Assembly (NCBI GenBank): GCA_023957775.1
Contig: JAMLGR010000001.1
Location: 186,001-250,000 of the forward strand
Direction of reading: 5' to 3'
Origin: Fimbriimonadaceae bacterium
GTDB lineage: Bacteria; Armatimonadota; Fimbriimonadia; Fimbriimonadales; Fimbriimonadaceae
Length of the DNA stretch: 64,000 nucleotides
Below the pieces are notes generated by a model, which was not told the DNA's origin, did no database searches, and saw only the letters and a program-made list of their open reading frames with translations. The position numbers were made by a program, and so were the translations under genes. Below, in pieces: positions 8,428 to 16,644 of the stretch; within the stretch, counting starts at the first letter, position 1; each line of letters opens with the position of its first letter.

Positions 8428-8565
8428 CAGGGCTCCCGGTGCGGATGACAGCATGATAACCCCAGATCGTTCGGTATGGCGAACTTTTCGGGGGGTCGTC
8501 TCGTTCTGCCACTGGTCGCTTCGTTGGAAAGTTGTGTGACAATGAAGGGAGTTCGTGGGGGAGAA

Positions 8566-10158
8566 ATGTCCATTTTGAGAAGCAAACGCTTTGGGGCCCT
8601 GGTGGCCGTGGTCGGGCTGTTTGGGGCGGCGGACGCGCAGTATCCGGCGAACAACGTCGTTCTGAGGAGCCAAGTTTCGCTCAACACGTTCGGCGCCCAG
8701 TCGGGCAACGACTGCTGGGGCTACGTTTCGCCTTCGGGCCGAGAGTATGCGCTCATGGGCTGCAACAACAAGCTTGCGATCGTCGAAGTGACCAACCCGT
8801 CCGCTCCCAACTACTTCGCGTCCATTTCCCACCCCAGCAGCACGTGGGGCGACATCAAGGTCTACAAGAGTTGCGCCTACGTCGTGACGGAGACCTCCGG
8901 CACCGGCATCCAGGTGATCGACCTGTCGAACATCGACAACCACGTGGTCAACCTCGTTCGGACGTTGCCCGCCCCGGATCGATCCCACAACCTCGCCATC
9001 GATACGACCAGCGGCTTCCTCTATTCCCTCGGATCGCGTGGCGGATCGGGAACGACCACGTGCTGGGACCTCTCGGTTCCTACCAACCCGGTGCAGGTCG
9101 GCTCGGACTCGATGACCAACATCTACATCCACGACGCGCAGATCGTCACCTACACGAGTGGACCCTATGCGGGACGACAGATTTTGTTCGGGAGCGCGGC
9201 GAACTTGGGCGCGGTGATCGTGGACGTGACGGACAAGAACAACCCGAGCGTCGTTCGCACTCTGACCTACCCGAGCATCGGATACACGCACCAGGCGTGG
9301 CTTTCCGCGGACCGGCACTACCTCTACCTCGACGACGAGATGGACGAGACCGGTTCGGGTTTCACGACCCGGACGATGGTCTTCGACGTCTCCAATTTGG
9401 AGCAAGCGTCCCTGGTCACGACCTTCACCTCGGGTGAGTCGGCGATCGACCACAACCTCTATGTGCGCGACGGGTTCATCTTCCAGGCCAACTACCGGAG
9501 CGGCCTGCGGATATTCGATGCCAACGACAACCCCACCGCCCCGGTTCAAGTCGGCTTCTTCGACACGTATCCGCCGAACAACAGCACCGGGTTCGACGGC
9601 GCGTGGAGCAATTTCCCCTTCTTCCCGAGCGGCACGGTCATCATCAGCGACATCAACCGGGGCCTGTTCGTGGTGGACCCAACGCAAGCCGTCACTCGGT
9701 TCGAGGCGCCCACGTCCTATCGGGTACTTCGAGGCATTCCCGTCCAGGGCAACCTCGCCTCGCTGGTCTCCAGCGACGATTCGTACCTCCAGGTGCGCCG
9801 CAACCTCGCCGCCGACGAGATCGGCCACGAAATCTGGGTCCAGGTCGAGGGTAGGGCTGTGACGGAGCATCCGAACTCGGTCGCCTTCGTGCTCGAGGCC
9901 CGCGCGCAGGCAAGTGGATTCCGACAGGTCCTCGAGTTGTTCGACTTCTCGTCCCGCACGTGGGTCCAGGCGGACGTCCGCTTCGCCGGAACGAGCGACC
10001 AGACGATCACCGTCCAGGCGCCCGGTGGTCAGAGCCGGTTCGTCGAACCCGGAACGCGCGCGGTGCGCGCCCGCGTCGGTTGGACGAACGTGGCGGCCGA
10101 CGTCGCCCAATCGTGGTCCATCTGGATCGATCGCGCGGTCTGGAAGATCGTGCCTTAG
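8566..10158 (+). CDS. Secreted choice-of-anchor B / LVIVP-repeat protein
   Basis: 530 aa. Starts at ATG 8566 (GGGGGAG site just upstream) with a signal peptide SILRSKRFGALVAVVGLFGAADAQ. The mature part contains LVIVP-type beta-propeller blades (LAIVEVTNPSAPNYF, IQVIDLSNIDNH, VIVDVTDKNNPSVV, LRIFDANDNPTAPVQVGFFDTYP), the pattern of choice-of-anchor B proteins, followed by a C-terminal beta-sandwich-like domain ending in IDRAVWKIVP. Probably extracellular or surface-bound; such proteins are abundant in Fimbriimonadia. Precise role unknown. Confidence 0.82.
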   Translation: MSILRSKRFGALVAVVGLFGAADAQYPANNVVLRSQVSLNTFGAQSGNDCWGYVSPSGREYALMGCNNKLAIVEVTNPSAPNYFASISHPSSTWGDIKVYKSCAYVVTETSGTGIQVIDLSNIDNHVVNLVRTLPAPDRSHNLAIDTTSGFLYSLGSRGGSGTTTCWDLSVPTNPVQVGSDSMTNIYIHDAQIVTYTSGPYAGRQILFGSAANLGAVIVDVTDKNNPSVVRTLTYPSIGYTHQAWLSADRHYLYLDDEMDETGSGFTTRTMVFDVSNLEQASLVTTFTSGESAIDHNLYVRDGFIFQANYRSGLRIFDANDNPTAPVQVGFFDTYPPNNSTGFDGAWSNFPFFPSGTVIISDINRGLFVVDPTQAVTRFEAPTSYRVLRGIPVQGNLASLVSSDDSYLQVRRNLAADEIGHEIWVQVEGRAVTEHPNSVAFVLEARAQASGFRQVLELFDFSSRTWVQADVRFAGTSDQTITVQAPGGQSRFVEPGTRAVRARVGWTNVAADVAQSWSIWIDRAVWKIVP

Positions 10159-10171
10159 AAGCGAGACCCGT

Positions 10172-10534
10172 TCAGCCGAGCACGCTGAACGGGGTCATGT
10201 CGCCCAGCACTTCGTTGGACTCCCCGAGATGGAGCATCTTGGGCGTCACGGGCTCGTCGGACAGGACGAAGGCGGCGATGACCACCCGGTCGCCCGGCGA
10301 GAAGTGGTGCGCCGCGCCGCCGTTCATGCCGACTACGCCTTTCGGCCCGGCAAAGGCGTACGTTTGGATGCGGCTGGTGTGATCCACGGCCCAGACGTGC
10401 ACCAGTTCGCCGTCCTCGATCCCAATCTGGGCGAGGAGGTCGCCATCGATTTCGATGCTGCCCACGTAATCCGGGTTCGCATAGGTCACCCGTGCGTGGT
10501 GCAGCTTCGCCTTCAGGAGTTGCTTGAGTTGCAT
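10172..10534 (-). CDS. panD: Aspartate 1-decarboxylase proenzyme
   Basis: 120 aa pyruvoyl enzyme making beta-alanine for pantothenate and CoA. Self-cleavage site is Gly25-Ser26 in YVGSIEID, giving the beta and alpha chains; Lys10 in KAKLHHARVT and the NGGAAHHFSPGDRVVI core are also present. Starts 10 nt after the ccmF stop, so it is the last gene of a ccmE-ccmF-panD unit, although it has no known link to cytochrome assembly. Confidence 0.95.
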   Translation of the reverse strand: MQLKQLLKAKLHHARVTYANPDYVGSIEIDGDLLAQIGIEDGELVHVWAVDHTSRIQTYAFAGPKGVVGMNGGAAHHFSPGDRVVIAAFVLSDEPVTPKMLHLGESNEVLGDMTPFSVLG

Positions 10535-10544
10535 CGACAGTTCT

Positions 10545-12959
10545 TTAGACGTTCACCGGCGCCTTCGCGCTCGGTTCGATCGCCGGCTCGGTACGTTCGG
10601 ACGCCTCGGATGCCGAGTGCCTCCGAGGACGTCGGAACCAGGCGGCGATCGCGCAGCCGATCGCCAAGATACCCGTCCCGACCCAGACAAGGATCGTCAT
10701 CGGCTTGTAGAAGAGCTCCACCGGGTAGGCCGGGCGCTCGCGGTGCAGTTGGATCAACGCGCTCCGGCTCGCCGCATCCATGGCCTGCATCGAAACGAGA
10801 ACGCCCTGGCCCGTCGAGGCGAAGTGGGGAACCAATCCGCTCTGGGTGAGCTCGAGTTCGGGAGTCACCTCGGCCGAGAGCCCCTCGCCCGGCGCCTCGA
10901 CCTTGATACGGGCTCCAAAGCGCGTTCCGGGGACGCCGGGCGCGCCCGTGGTCACCATCTCTTCGTACGTGACGCTCAGGCCCGAGAACTGCTTGGTCTC
11001 GCCTGGTTTGAGCATCTGCGGCTCCCCGATGTCGAACTCCTCGCTCCGCAGCGTGAAGTAGATGTCGTGCGAGAGGGTTTGGTGGATCGAGGGCCAGACC
11101 ATCTGGTTCGGCGTCGCTTCGGGAGACTCGGTGTTGCGGAAGTAGAAGAGCCCTGGATCGGCGACGAACTCCTCGCCGTGCCCGCGCAAATCGAACAGCA
11201 TCTTGTTGTTGCGGTCGAAGAGGAAATCCGACGGGTCTCCCTTTTCGATGGAGCGGCCCTTGTATCGGATCACGTACCCCAAGGCCGACCCCGCGCCGTC
11301 CTTTTCGACCAGCACGACCTGCGACTTCTGCTCAAAGCCTCTGGAAACGACCAGCCCCGCCATGAGCACGGCGACGCCGACGTGCGCGAGAAAGCCACCG
11401 GCCGAAGAGCGTCCGCGCTTCCAGAGCGACCCCAGGCGCCACAAATTGGCCGCGGCGGCAAAGATGCAAAGGAAGGCGAGGAACAGCACCCACGGCTTCA
11501 ACGGAACCTGGACGCCTGCGGGAAACGCCACGGTGTCTCCGTTGTACGCGCCGGCGGTCCAATCGGAGCGGTTCATCGCCAGCATGGCCAACCCGATCGT
11601 CGCGATGGAGATGCTGAGGACGTTCACCATCTCGCCCAAGGTGGCGCGAAGGGGTTTGGGACGCCATGACAGGAACGGCCCGATCGCCATGAGCATGAGG
11701 ATCGGCACGAAGAACCAGGAGAGCACCAAGTGGTAGATGTGCTCCTCCACGACGCGGGGTTGGCGTCCCGTCAGGGCCATGAACAGCGGCACGCTCATCC
11801 CGATGGCGGTCGACGCAGCCATCGCGCTCAGCAGAAGGACTCCCCAGCGGTAACCGGCCTCGCGATGAACCCCGTCGCCCGCGAGCGGTTTGGCCTCGCT
11901 GCGCACCGTGCGGCCACGCACGACCCAAAGGGCCAGGTATCCGAGGAGCGACACGAAGAAGAAGCCCAGCAACACCTTGTGGGCGGTGCTATCCATCTGG
12001 GCGAAGCTGTGCACGCTCGCGTCGGCCAGGAACCCGCTCCTCGTGAGGAACGTGCCGTAGACGAACGCGAGGAAGGGAAGGCCCGCGAACAGCAGATTCG
12101 TCCCGCCCCAACTGGACCGGGTGCCCTGCACGATCAGGCCGTGGATGAACACCACCAGAAGGAGCCACGGCACAAAGCTCACGTTCTCGACCGGATCCCA
12201 CATCCAAAAGCCGCCCCAGCCGAGCGTCTCGTAGGCCCAGAAGCCACCCATGCAAAGGCCGACACCAAGCAGCCCCACCCCCGCGATCGCCCAAGGCCGA
12301 ACGCCCGCGATCCAGGTCGAGGTGCGCGGGCCGACCATCGCTGCGACCGCCCAGCAAAACGGCACGGCCAAACTCCCAAACCCAAGGAAGATCGTGGGGG
12401 GGTGGATGACGACCCAGTAATTCTGCAGGGAGGGTGTGAGCCCAGCGCCGGTCGGCGGGACGAGGTTGCCCGCTTCCGGAATCAGGCGAAACGGCGTCTC
12501 ATAGGCGAGGATGCCGCAGAGGGCGCCCAGAAAGAGGGCGAAGGGGATCGTGAACCAGCGACGGTGCTCCCCGGTCCGGGGCGCGGCCAGGATTCCGAAG
12601 AGGGCCGACGTCGTCGCCCAAAGCAGGAAGCTGCCCTCTTGGCCCGCCCAGATGCCCGCGATCTTGTACTTGAGCGCCGTGCTTGCGTCTCCGCGCGAAA
12701 ACACGTACTGGTACTGGAACTGATCGCCCGCAAACAGCGAGCCGAGGCAGAGGATCGCGCCGAAGACGGTGAAGCCGCCCAGCGTGAACGCCCATCCCCC
12801 GAAACGCCCGAAGCGCGCGTGTCTGGGGGCGAGGAGCCAAAAGAGAATCGACGCGGCGAAGAGAGCCAGCCCGGCAAGGACGAGAACCCGACCAGCGGCA
12901 CCTGCGAAAACCGACCACGCGGGCGCGGTCGGCCACCCAAGGTGCCCAAACTCGCCCAC
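10545..12959 (-). CDS. ccmF: Cytochrome c maturation heme lyase subunit CcmF
   Basis: 804 aa polytopic membrane protein of the heme-handling superfamily. The tryptophan-rich WWD-type heme motif is present (WGGFWMWDPVENVSFVPW, about residues 248-265), with the surrounding conserved histidine-containing loops (LQNYWVVIHPPTIFLGFGS). A large periplasmic domain precedes the last helix. CcmF takes heme from holo-CcmE and attaches it to apocytochrome c. Directly downstream of ccmE (3-nt gap) and upstream of panD. Other ccm genes are not in the window. Confidence 0.95.
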   Translation of the reverse strand: MGEFGHLGWPTAPAWSVFAGAAGRVLVLAGLALFAASILFWLLAPRHARFGRFGGWAFTLGGFTVFGAILCLGSLFAGDQFQYQYVFSRGDASTALKYKIAGIWAGQEGSFLLWATTSALFGILAAPRTGEHRRWFTIPFALFLGALCGILAYETPFRLIPEAGNLVPPTGAGLTPSLQNYWVVIHPPTIFLGFGSLAVPFCWAVAAMVGPRTSTWIAGVRPWAIAGVGLLGVGLCMGGFWAYETLGWGGFWMWDPVENVSFVPWLLLVVFIHGLIVQGTRSSWGGTNLLFAGLPFLAFVYGTFLTRSGFLADASVHSFAQMDSTAHKVLLGFFFVSLLGYLALWVVRGRTVRSEAKPLAGDGVHREAGYRWGVLLLSAMAASTAIGMSVPLFMALTGRQPRVVEEHIYHLVLSWFFVPILMLMAIGPFLSWRPKPLRATLGEMVNVLSISIATIGLAMLAMNRSDWTAGAYNGDTVAFPAGVQVPLKPWVLFLAFLCIFAAAANLWRLGSLWKRGRSSAGGFLAHVGVAVLMAGLVVSRGFEQKSQVVLVEKDGAGSALGYVIRYKGRSIEKGDPSDFLFDRNNKMLFDLRGHGEEFVADPGLFYFRNTESPEATPNQMVWPSIHQTLSHDIYFTLRSEEFDIGEPQMLKPGETKQFSGLSVTYEEMVTTGAPGVPGTRFGARIKVEAPGEGLSAEVTPELELTQSGLVPHFASTGQGVLVSMQAMDAASRSALIQLHRERPAYPVELFYKPMTILVWVGTGILAIGCAIAAWFRRPRRHSASEASERTEPAIEPSAKAPVNV

Positions 12960-12962
12960 CCG

Positions 12963-13343
12963 TTAGGCCTTTTTCTCGCCTTCGTAGCGAGACGGACACT
13001 TGACCAGCATCTTGTGCGCCTTGAAGACGCCTTCCTTCATCGAACCCACCACGACGACCTGCTTGGCCTCGTTCAGGTTCGAAACGGCGCTGCCCCGATA
13101 CTCGACCGGTGCCTCGTTGCCTTCGGCATCGCGCACCCGGAACTTCAGAACGCCCTGAGCCATCTGGTTCTCGAGGGATCCGGGAATGATCTCGCCGGCG
13201 AGATGGAGGCTCTCGCCCGAAGCGGACTTTGCCTGGGCGACGGTCACATAAGGACTTGCATTGGTGACGAAGGCCGCGACCAGACCTACGATGGCCAGCA
13301 ACGCGACGACACCGGAAACGATCGCTCCTGTACGGTTTTTCAT
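12963..13343 (-). CDS. ccmE: Cytochrome c maturation heme chaperone CcmE, CxxxY variant
   Basis: 126 aa with one N-terminal transmembrane helix (about residues 8-27) and the CcmE OB-fold (LHLAGEIIPGS, VLKFRVRDAEG, VEYRGSAVSNLNEAKQVVVVGSM). In classical CcmE heme is bound covalently through a His in an HDENY-type tail; here the tail is KCPSRYEGEKKA, so Cys116 and Tyr120 form a CxxxY motif, the variant known from archaea and some anaerobes. ATG 13343 has a GAGGAG site; TAGACT or TAAAAT just upstream can be the -10. First gene of the operon. Confidence 0.9.
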   Translation of the reverse strand: MKNRTGAIVSGVVALLAIVGLVAAFVTNASPYVTVAQAKSASGESLHLAGEIIPGSLENQMAQGVLKFRVRDAEGNEAPVEYRGSAVSNLNEAKQVVVVGSMKEGVFKAHKMLVKCPSRYEGEKKA

Positions 13344-13435
13344 CGGCTCCTCATTTTAGTCTACGACGGGGGCGCCGCGCTACGTTCTCGGGAACATTCA
13401 CAGGTTCGCCAGGCGTTGATTGGAATCGAATCGGA

Positions 13436-13441
13436 TAGAAT
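13436..13441 (+). promoter_or_regulatory. -10 box TAGAAT upstream of the gene at 13453
   Basis: TAGAAT ends 11 nt before ATG 13453, allowing only a very short leader. A TTGATT lies 14 nt further up, short of standard spacing. Confidence 0.4.
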
Positions 13442-13452
13442 GGACCGTCCCG

Positions 13453-14031
13453 ATGCAGATCTCACGCTCCTTATCTCGAATGACCGCCGGCACCGCCCTC
13501 TTGGGCGTCTGCGCGTATCTGGTGTTCGCCCAGGGCGGCGCGGGGACGCCCGCACCGGCGGCCACCCGCCCCGATTGGGGCGTTTTGAACCTGCAGACCA
13601 ACGTCGGCAGCTTTCGCATCACCGGAACGAAGGACCCCGCGGAGGGTCGTCTCGAAATCCAGTTCACCGGCTCGGTCCTGGTGAGCCAACTCGAGCCCAA
13701 CGGCACGGTCACCGCGTCCGAGGGGCTGATCAAGGAGTACGACGCCCGAGACCGGAAGGTGTTCTTCGGAACCGGCAAGCTCGTCGTCGAAGGGAAGTTC
13801 CGCAAATTCCAGTGGTTTGGCCGGGACATGCAGGCCCGTTTCGTCGGCAAAGGCATCTTCTTGATGTACGGCGAGTTCGACAAGAACCTGGATACGGGCA
13901 CGTACTGGTACGACGGCAATCCCAAACGCTTCCCCTGGGGCCAGGGCGGACGCACGTTGGCGATCCCGAACGAGGGGGCCAACGTGATCAAGCCGGTTCC
14001 CCGCGACCAGGCGGGCGGCGGCGGCGGCTAG
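13453..14031 (+). CDS. Secreted protein of unknown function
   Basis: 192 aa. ATG 13453 begins a signal peptide (QISRSLSRMTAGTALLGVCAYLVFAQ). The mature part is Gly/Ala/Pro-rich at first, then a beta-rich domain (VGSFRITGTKDPAEGRLEIQFTGSVLVSQL, GKGIFLMYGEFDKNL), ending in a Gly run. The body vaguely resembles polymer-export or LptC/OstA-like beta-jellyroll proteins but I do not assign a family. The next gene begins at the very next base after its stop. Confidence 0.6.
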   Translation: MQISRSLSRMTAGTALLGVCAYLVFAQGGAGTPAPAATRPDWGVLNLQTNVGSFRITGTKDPAEGRLEIQFTGSVLVSQLEPNGTVTASEGLIKEYDARDRKVFFGTGKLVVEGKFRKFQWFGRDMQARFVGKGIFLMYGEFDKNLDTGTYWYDGNPKRFPWGQGGRTLAIPNEGANVIKPVPRDQAGGGGG

Positions 14032-14814
14032 GTGCTTCGGCAGACCTTCCTCCACGTGCCGGGCATCGGCCGCAAGATGGAGAGGTCGCTGTGGGAACAG
14101 GGCTGCGACGATTGGGATTGTCTGCTCGCCCATCCCGAGCAGTACTCCTTCGGCACGGCTGCGCGCAACGACGTCGTTCGAGAAATCGAACGCTCGCGCC
14201 AATGCCTTGAGGAGGGCGTGCACCAGCACTTCCGGCAACCCCTGGGATTGGGGGAGGCGTGGCGCGCCTTTCCCGAGTTTCGCGATCGTTGCGTCTACCT
14301 CGACATCGAGACCGACGGCTCGAAGGGCGGCGATTCGGTCACGACGATCGGCATGTGGGACGGGCGCGCGTTCCAGTGTCTGATCAAGGGGCGCGACCTG
14401 GAGGAGTTTCGGGACCGCATCAGCCACTATTCGATGATCGTGACGTTCTTCGGGGCCGGCTTCGATCTTCCGGTGCTGGAGCAGCGATTTCCCGGCCTCG
14501 TGTTCGACCAGATCCACCTCGATCTCTGCCCGGCGCTGCGCAAGATCGGCTACCGCGGCGGACTCAAGAACATCGAGCGCGTGCTCGGCATTCCGCGTGC
14601 GCCGGAGATCGAGCACCTCACGGGTCTCGACGCCGTAAAACTCTGGCGCGCACACCAGTGGCGGGGAAGCGAACGGGCGCTCGAGACCCTGATCGCCTAC
14701 AACAAGGCGGACGTGGTGAACCTGGAACGGCTCGCCGAGTTCGCTTACGCCCGCCTCCGACGCGACACGCTCGGCGTGGTGCAGCGCACGCTCATTCCCC
14801 CTTCCGGGGACTAA
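14032..14814 (+). CDS. RNase H-like 3'-5' exonuclease domain protein (YprB type)
   Basis: 260 aa. The exonuclease signature is intact: CVYLDIETDG (acidic DxE pair, about residue 88), then a second acidic site in SMIVTFFGAGFDLPVLEQRF, LHLDLCPALRKIGYRGGLKNIERVLG, and the terminal YNKADVVNLERL acidic motif, matching the RNase_H_2/YprB family. Starts with GTG immediately after the upstream stop, so translationally coupled. An N-terminal helix-hairpin-helix-like segment (FLHVPGIGRKMERSLWEQG) may bind DNA. Likely nucleic-acid processing; exact substrate unknown. Confidence 0.82.
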   Translation: MLRQTFLHVPGIGRKMERSLWEQGCDDWDCLLAHPEQYSFGTAARNDVVREIERSRQCLEEGVHQHFRQPLGLGEAWRAFPEFRDRCVYLDIETDGSKGGDSVTTIGMWDGRAFQCLIKGRDLEEFRDRISHYSMIVTFFGAGFDLPVLEQRFPGLVFDQIHLDLCPALRKIGYRGGLKNIERVLGIPRAPEIEHLTGLDAVKLWRAHQWRGSERALETLIAYNKADVVNLERLAEFAYARLRRDTLGVVQRTLIPPSGD

Positions 14815-14818
14815 TTGA

Positions 14819-14824
14819 TATAAT
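14819..14824 (+). promoter_or_regulatory. Consensus -10 box TATAAT for the RRM protein
   Basis: TATAAT immediately after the exonuclease stop; predicted start site near 14831 gives an unusually long leader of about 105 nt before the RRM gene. No -35 match at 17 nt. Confidence 0.5.
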
Positions 14825-14936
14825 AGGGGCGTCAGGTTTCTGTTAGGGTCCGACTGAGTACGCCGCCACGGCTGTCTGAAGTTGAAGCCGAACCGCAAAC
14901 CGAGCAAACGGGGCTTGGCGGCCTCGGGAGGATTCA

Positions 14937-15206
14937 ATGGCTAACAAGTCGCTATACGTGGGCAATTTGCCCTATTCGTGCACCGAGGCGGACCTCTTGG
15001 AAGCGTTCGGTGCCTACGACGCGAGCACGGCGCGCGTGATCGAAGGCCGTGGATTTGGATTCGTCGACGTTCCCGCCGAAAAGGCGGACGACGCGATCGG
15101 CGCCATGCACGGTTCCCAACTGGGCGGGCGCACGCTCACGGTCAACGAGGCGCGTCCGCGCGACAACGACCGCGGGGGCGGTGGCGGCGGTCGTGGCCGC
15201 TGGTAA
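14937..15206 (+). CDS. RNA-binding protein with one RRM domain
   Basis: 89 aa. The two RNP motifs are present: SLYVGNLPYSC (RNP2) and GRGFGFVDV (RNP1, about residues 36-44), with the EADLLEAFGAYD helix between them, then a Gly/Arg/Asp-rich tail (RPRDNDRGGGGGGRGRW). This is the small RRM type common in cyanobacteria and some other phyla, often cold-induced. ATG 14937 has a strong GGGAGG site and a leader of about 105 nt, which could hold post-transcriptional control. Confidence 0.93.
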   Translation: MANKSLYVGNLPYSCTEADLLEAFGAYDASTARVIEGRGFGFVDVPAEKADDAIGAMHGSQLGGRTLTVNEARPRDNDRGGGGGGRGRW

Positions 15207-15227
15207 TCGCTTGACCCGCTTGGTTTG

Positions 15228-15266
15228 AAAAGGCGCCCCCATCTCTGCGAGGAACGGGCGCCTTTT
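15228..15266 (+). terminator. Intrinsic terminator after the RRM gene
   Basis: 11-bp stem (AAAAGGCGCCC / GGGCGCCTTTT) with a 17-nt loop and TTTT at the end; the AAAA on the left makes it usable in both directions. Confidence 0.8.
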
Positions 15267-15287
15267 GCATACCCAAGGCTGGGCATT

Positions 15288-15333
15288 CACGCCCGTTGAG
15301 CGGGCGTGGCACCGGCATCGACCTGCACGCCCG
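15288..15333. repeat. REP-like palindrome, copy c plus a half copy
   Basis: CACGCCCG-TTGAG-CGGGCGTG (15288-15308) followed by GGCACC; at 15326-15333 the left arm CACGCCCG with TCGAG recurs without its partner. Lies between the RRM gene and the convergent acyl-CoA dehydrogenase gene. Confidence 0.75.
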
Positions 15334-15341
15334 TCGAGCCG

Positions 15342-16547
15342 CTACACGTCTTCGCCGAACGGCCAGGTGGGCAGTTGGTGCTTCAGCGGGCGGTCTTCCC
15401 GGTAGCCAAGCTCGTACTCGGCCTGAACCACGGTGTGGATCTCGTGGGTGCCCTCGTAGATCATCGCCCCGCGGGAATTCCTGAAGTACCGCTCGACGGG
15501 GAACTCGTCGATGTAGCCGTAGGCCCCGTGGATCTCGACCGCGTCGTTCGCCGAGCGGAATGCGTTGGCGCAGTTCACCCACTTGGCGAGGCTGACCTCG
15601 CGCGTGTGGCGAAGACCCTGGTTCTTCATCCAACCAACCTTCTCGTAAAGGAGCCGGCCGATGTCCCGCGACTGCACCATGTTCGCGATCATCTGCTGCA
15701 CAAGCTGCTTGCGCCCGATCTCCTCACCCGAGACCTTGCGGGAGCGCGCGTAGGGCACGCACGCGTCGAGGCACGCCTGCACGATGCCGACCGCCCCCGA
15801 GGCGACCGTGAAGCGCCCGTGATCCAACGCGGACATCGCGACCTTGAAGCCGTCGCCCTCGTCCCCGATTCGGTTCTCCGCGCCGACGCGCACGTCCTCG
15901 AAGAAGATCTGACCCGTGTTGCCCGCCCGCACGCCCAACTTGCCCTCGAGCGGCTTGCTGTGAAAGCCCGGCATCGTTCGATCGACGACGAACGCGGTCA
16001 AACCCGCTGCCTTGGACTTGGCCTCGGGGTCGGTGACCGCGACCACCAGGAACTGATCGGCATAGTCGGCAAGGCTGATCCACGTCTTCTCGCCGTTCAG
16101 AACGTAGCTGTCTCCATCGCGGACGGCCCGGGTTCGGATGTTGACCGCATCCGAGCCGACGTTGGGTTCGGTGAGGCCGAACGCGCCGAATCGGTCGCCC
16201 TTGGCCAGAGCCGGCAGCCATCGGTGTTTCTGCTCGGACGTGCCCCACTGCATCAGCGTCAGACAGTGCAGTCCGCTGTGGACGCTCATGAACACACGCG
16301 CGCTCGTGTCCCCGCGCTCCAGCTCCTCGCACACGATGCCAAGGGAGATGTAGTCCGTGTCGGAGCCGCCGTACTTGGCGGGAATCGAGATTCCCGTGAG
16401 CCCCGCCTCCGCCAACTTCTCAAGCTGGGATCGGTCCGACGAATGGTTGCGGTCTCGTTCGCGAAGTCCCGGCAGAATCTCTTGGCGCGCGAACTTGAAC
16501 GCGCTTTCGCGCACCAGTTCGTGCTCGGGGGTGGGCTGGAAATCCAT
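15342..16547 (-). CDS. Acyl-CoA dehydrogenase
   Basis: 401 aa FAD enzyme. Conserved pieces: FGLTEPNVGSDA and LNGEKTWISLADYAD (FAD/substrate site), the DHGRFTVASGAVGI helix, and the C-terminal IYEGTHEIHTVVQAEYELGYRE, whose Glu in YEGT is the usual catalytic base. The terminus (RPLKHQLPTWPF) resembles glutaryl-CoA or short-chain dehydrogenase groups, but substrate cannot be fixed. Start ATG 16547 follows TAGAAT by 6 nt: leaderless-type. No electron-transfer flavoprotein genes nearby. Confidence 0.93.
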   Translation of the reverse strand: MDFQPTPEHELVRESAFKFARQEILPGLRERDRNHSSDRSQLEKLAEAGLTGISIPAKYGGSDTDYISLGIVCEELERGDTSARVFMSVHSGLHCLTLMQWGTSEQKHRWLPALAKGDRFGAFGLTEPNVGSDAVNIRTRAVRDGDSYVLNGEKTWISLADYADQFLVVAVTDPEAKSKAAGLTAFVVDRTMPGFHSKPLEGKLGVRAGNTGQIFFEDVRVGAENRIGDEGDGFKVAMSALDHGRFTVASGAVGIVQACLDACVPYARSRKVSGEEIGRKQLVQQMIANMVQSRDIGRLLYEKVGWMKNQGLRHTREVSLAKWVNCANAFRSANDAVEIHGAYGYIDEFPVERYFRNSRGAMIYEGTHEIHTVVQAEYELGYREDRPLKHQLPTWPFGEDV

Positions 16548-16553
16548 GTTCGG

Positions 16554-16559
16554 ATTCTA
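16554..16559 (-). promoter_or_regulatory. -10 box TAGAAT, leaderless-type, for acyl-CoA dehydrogenase
   Basis: TAGAAT on the minus strand, 6 nt before ATG 16547. Confidence 0.55.
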
Positions 16560-16644
16560 CCGGGAGCCCCTCCCCTGAAAACGAGAAGGAGGGTGGGAGT
16601 CGCTGTCGAAACTTTCTCGGGATAACGCCATGTACTACACCGTG

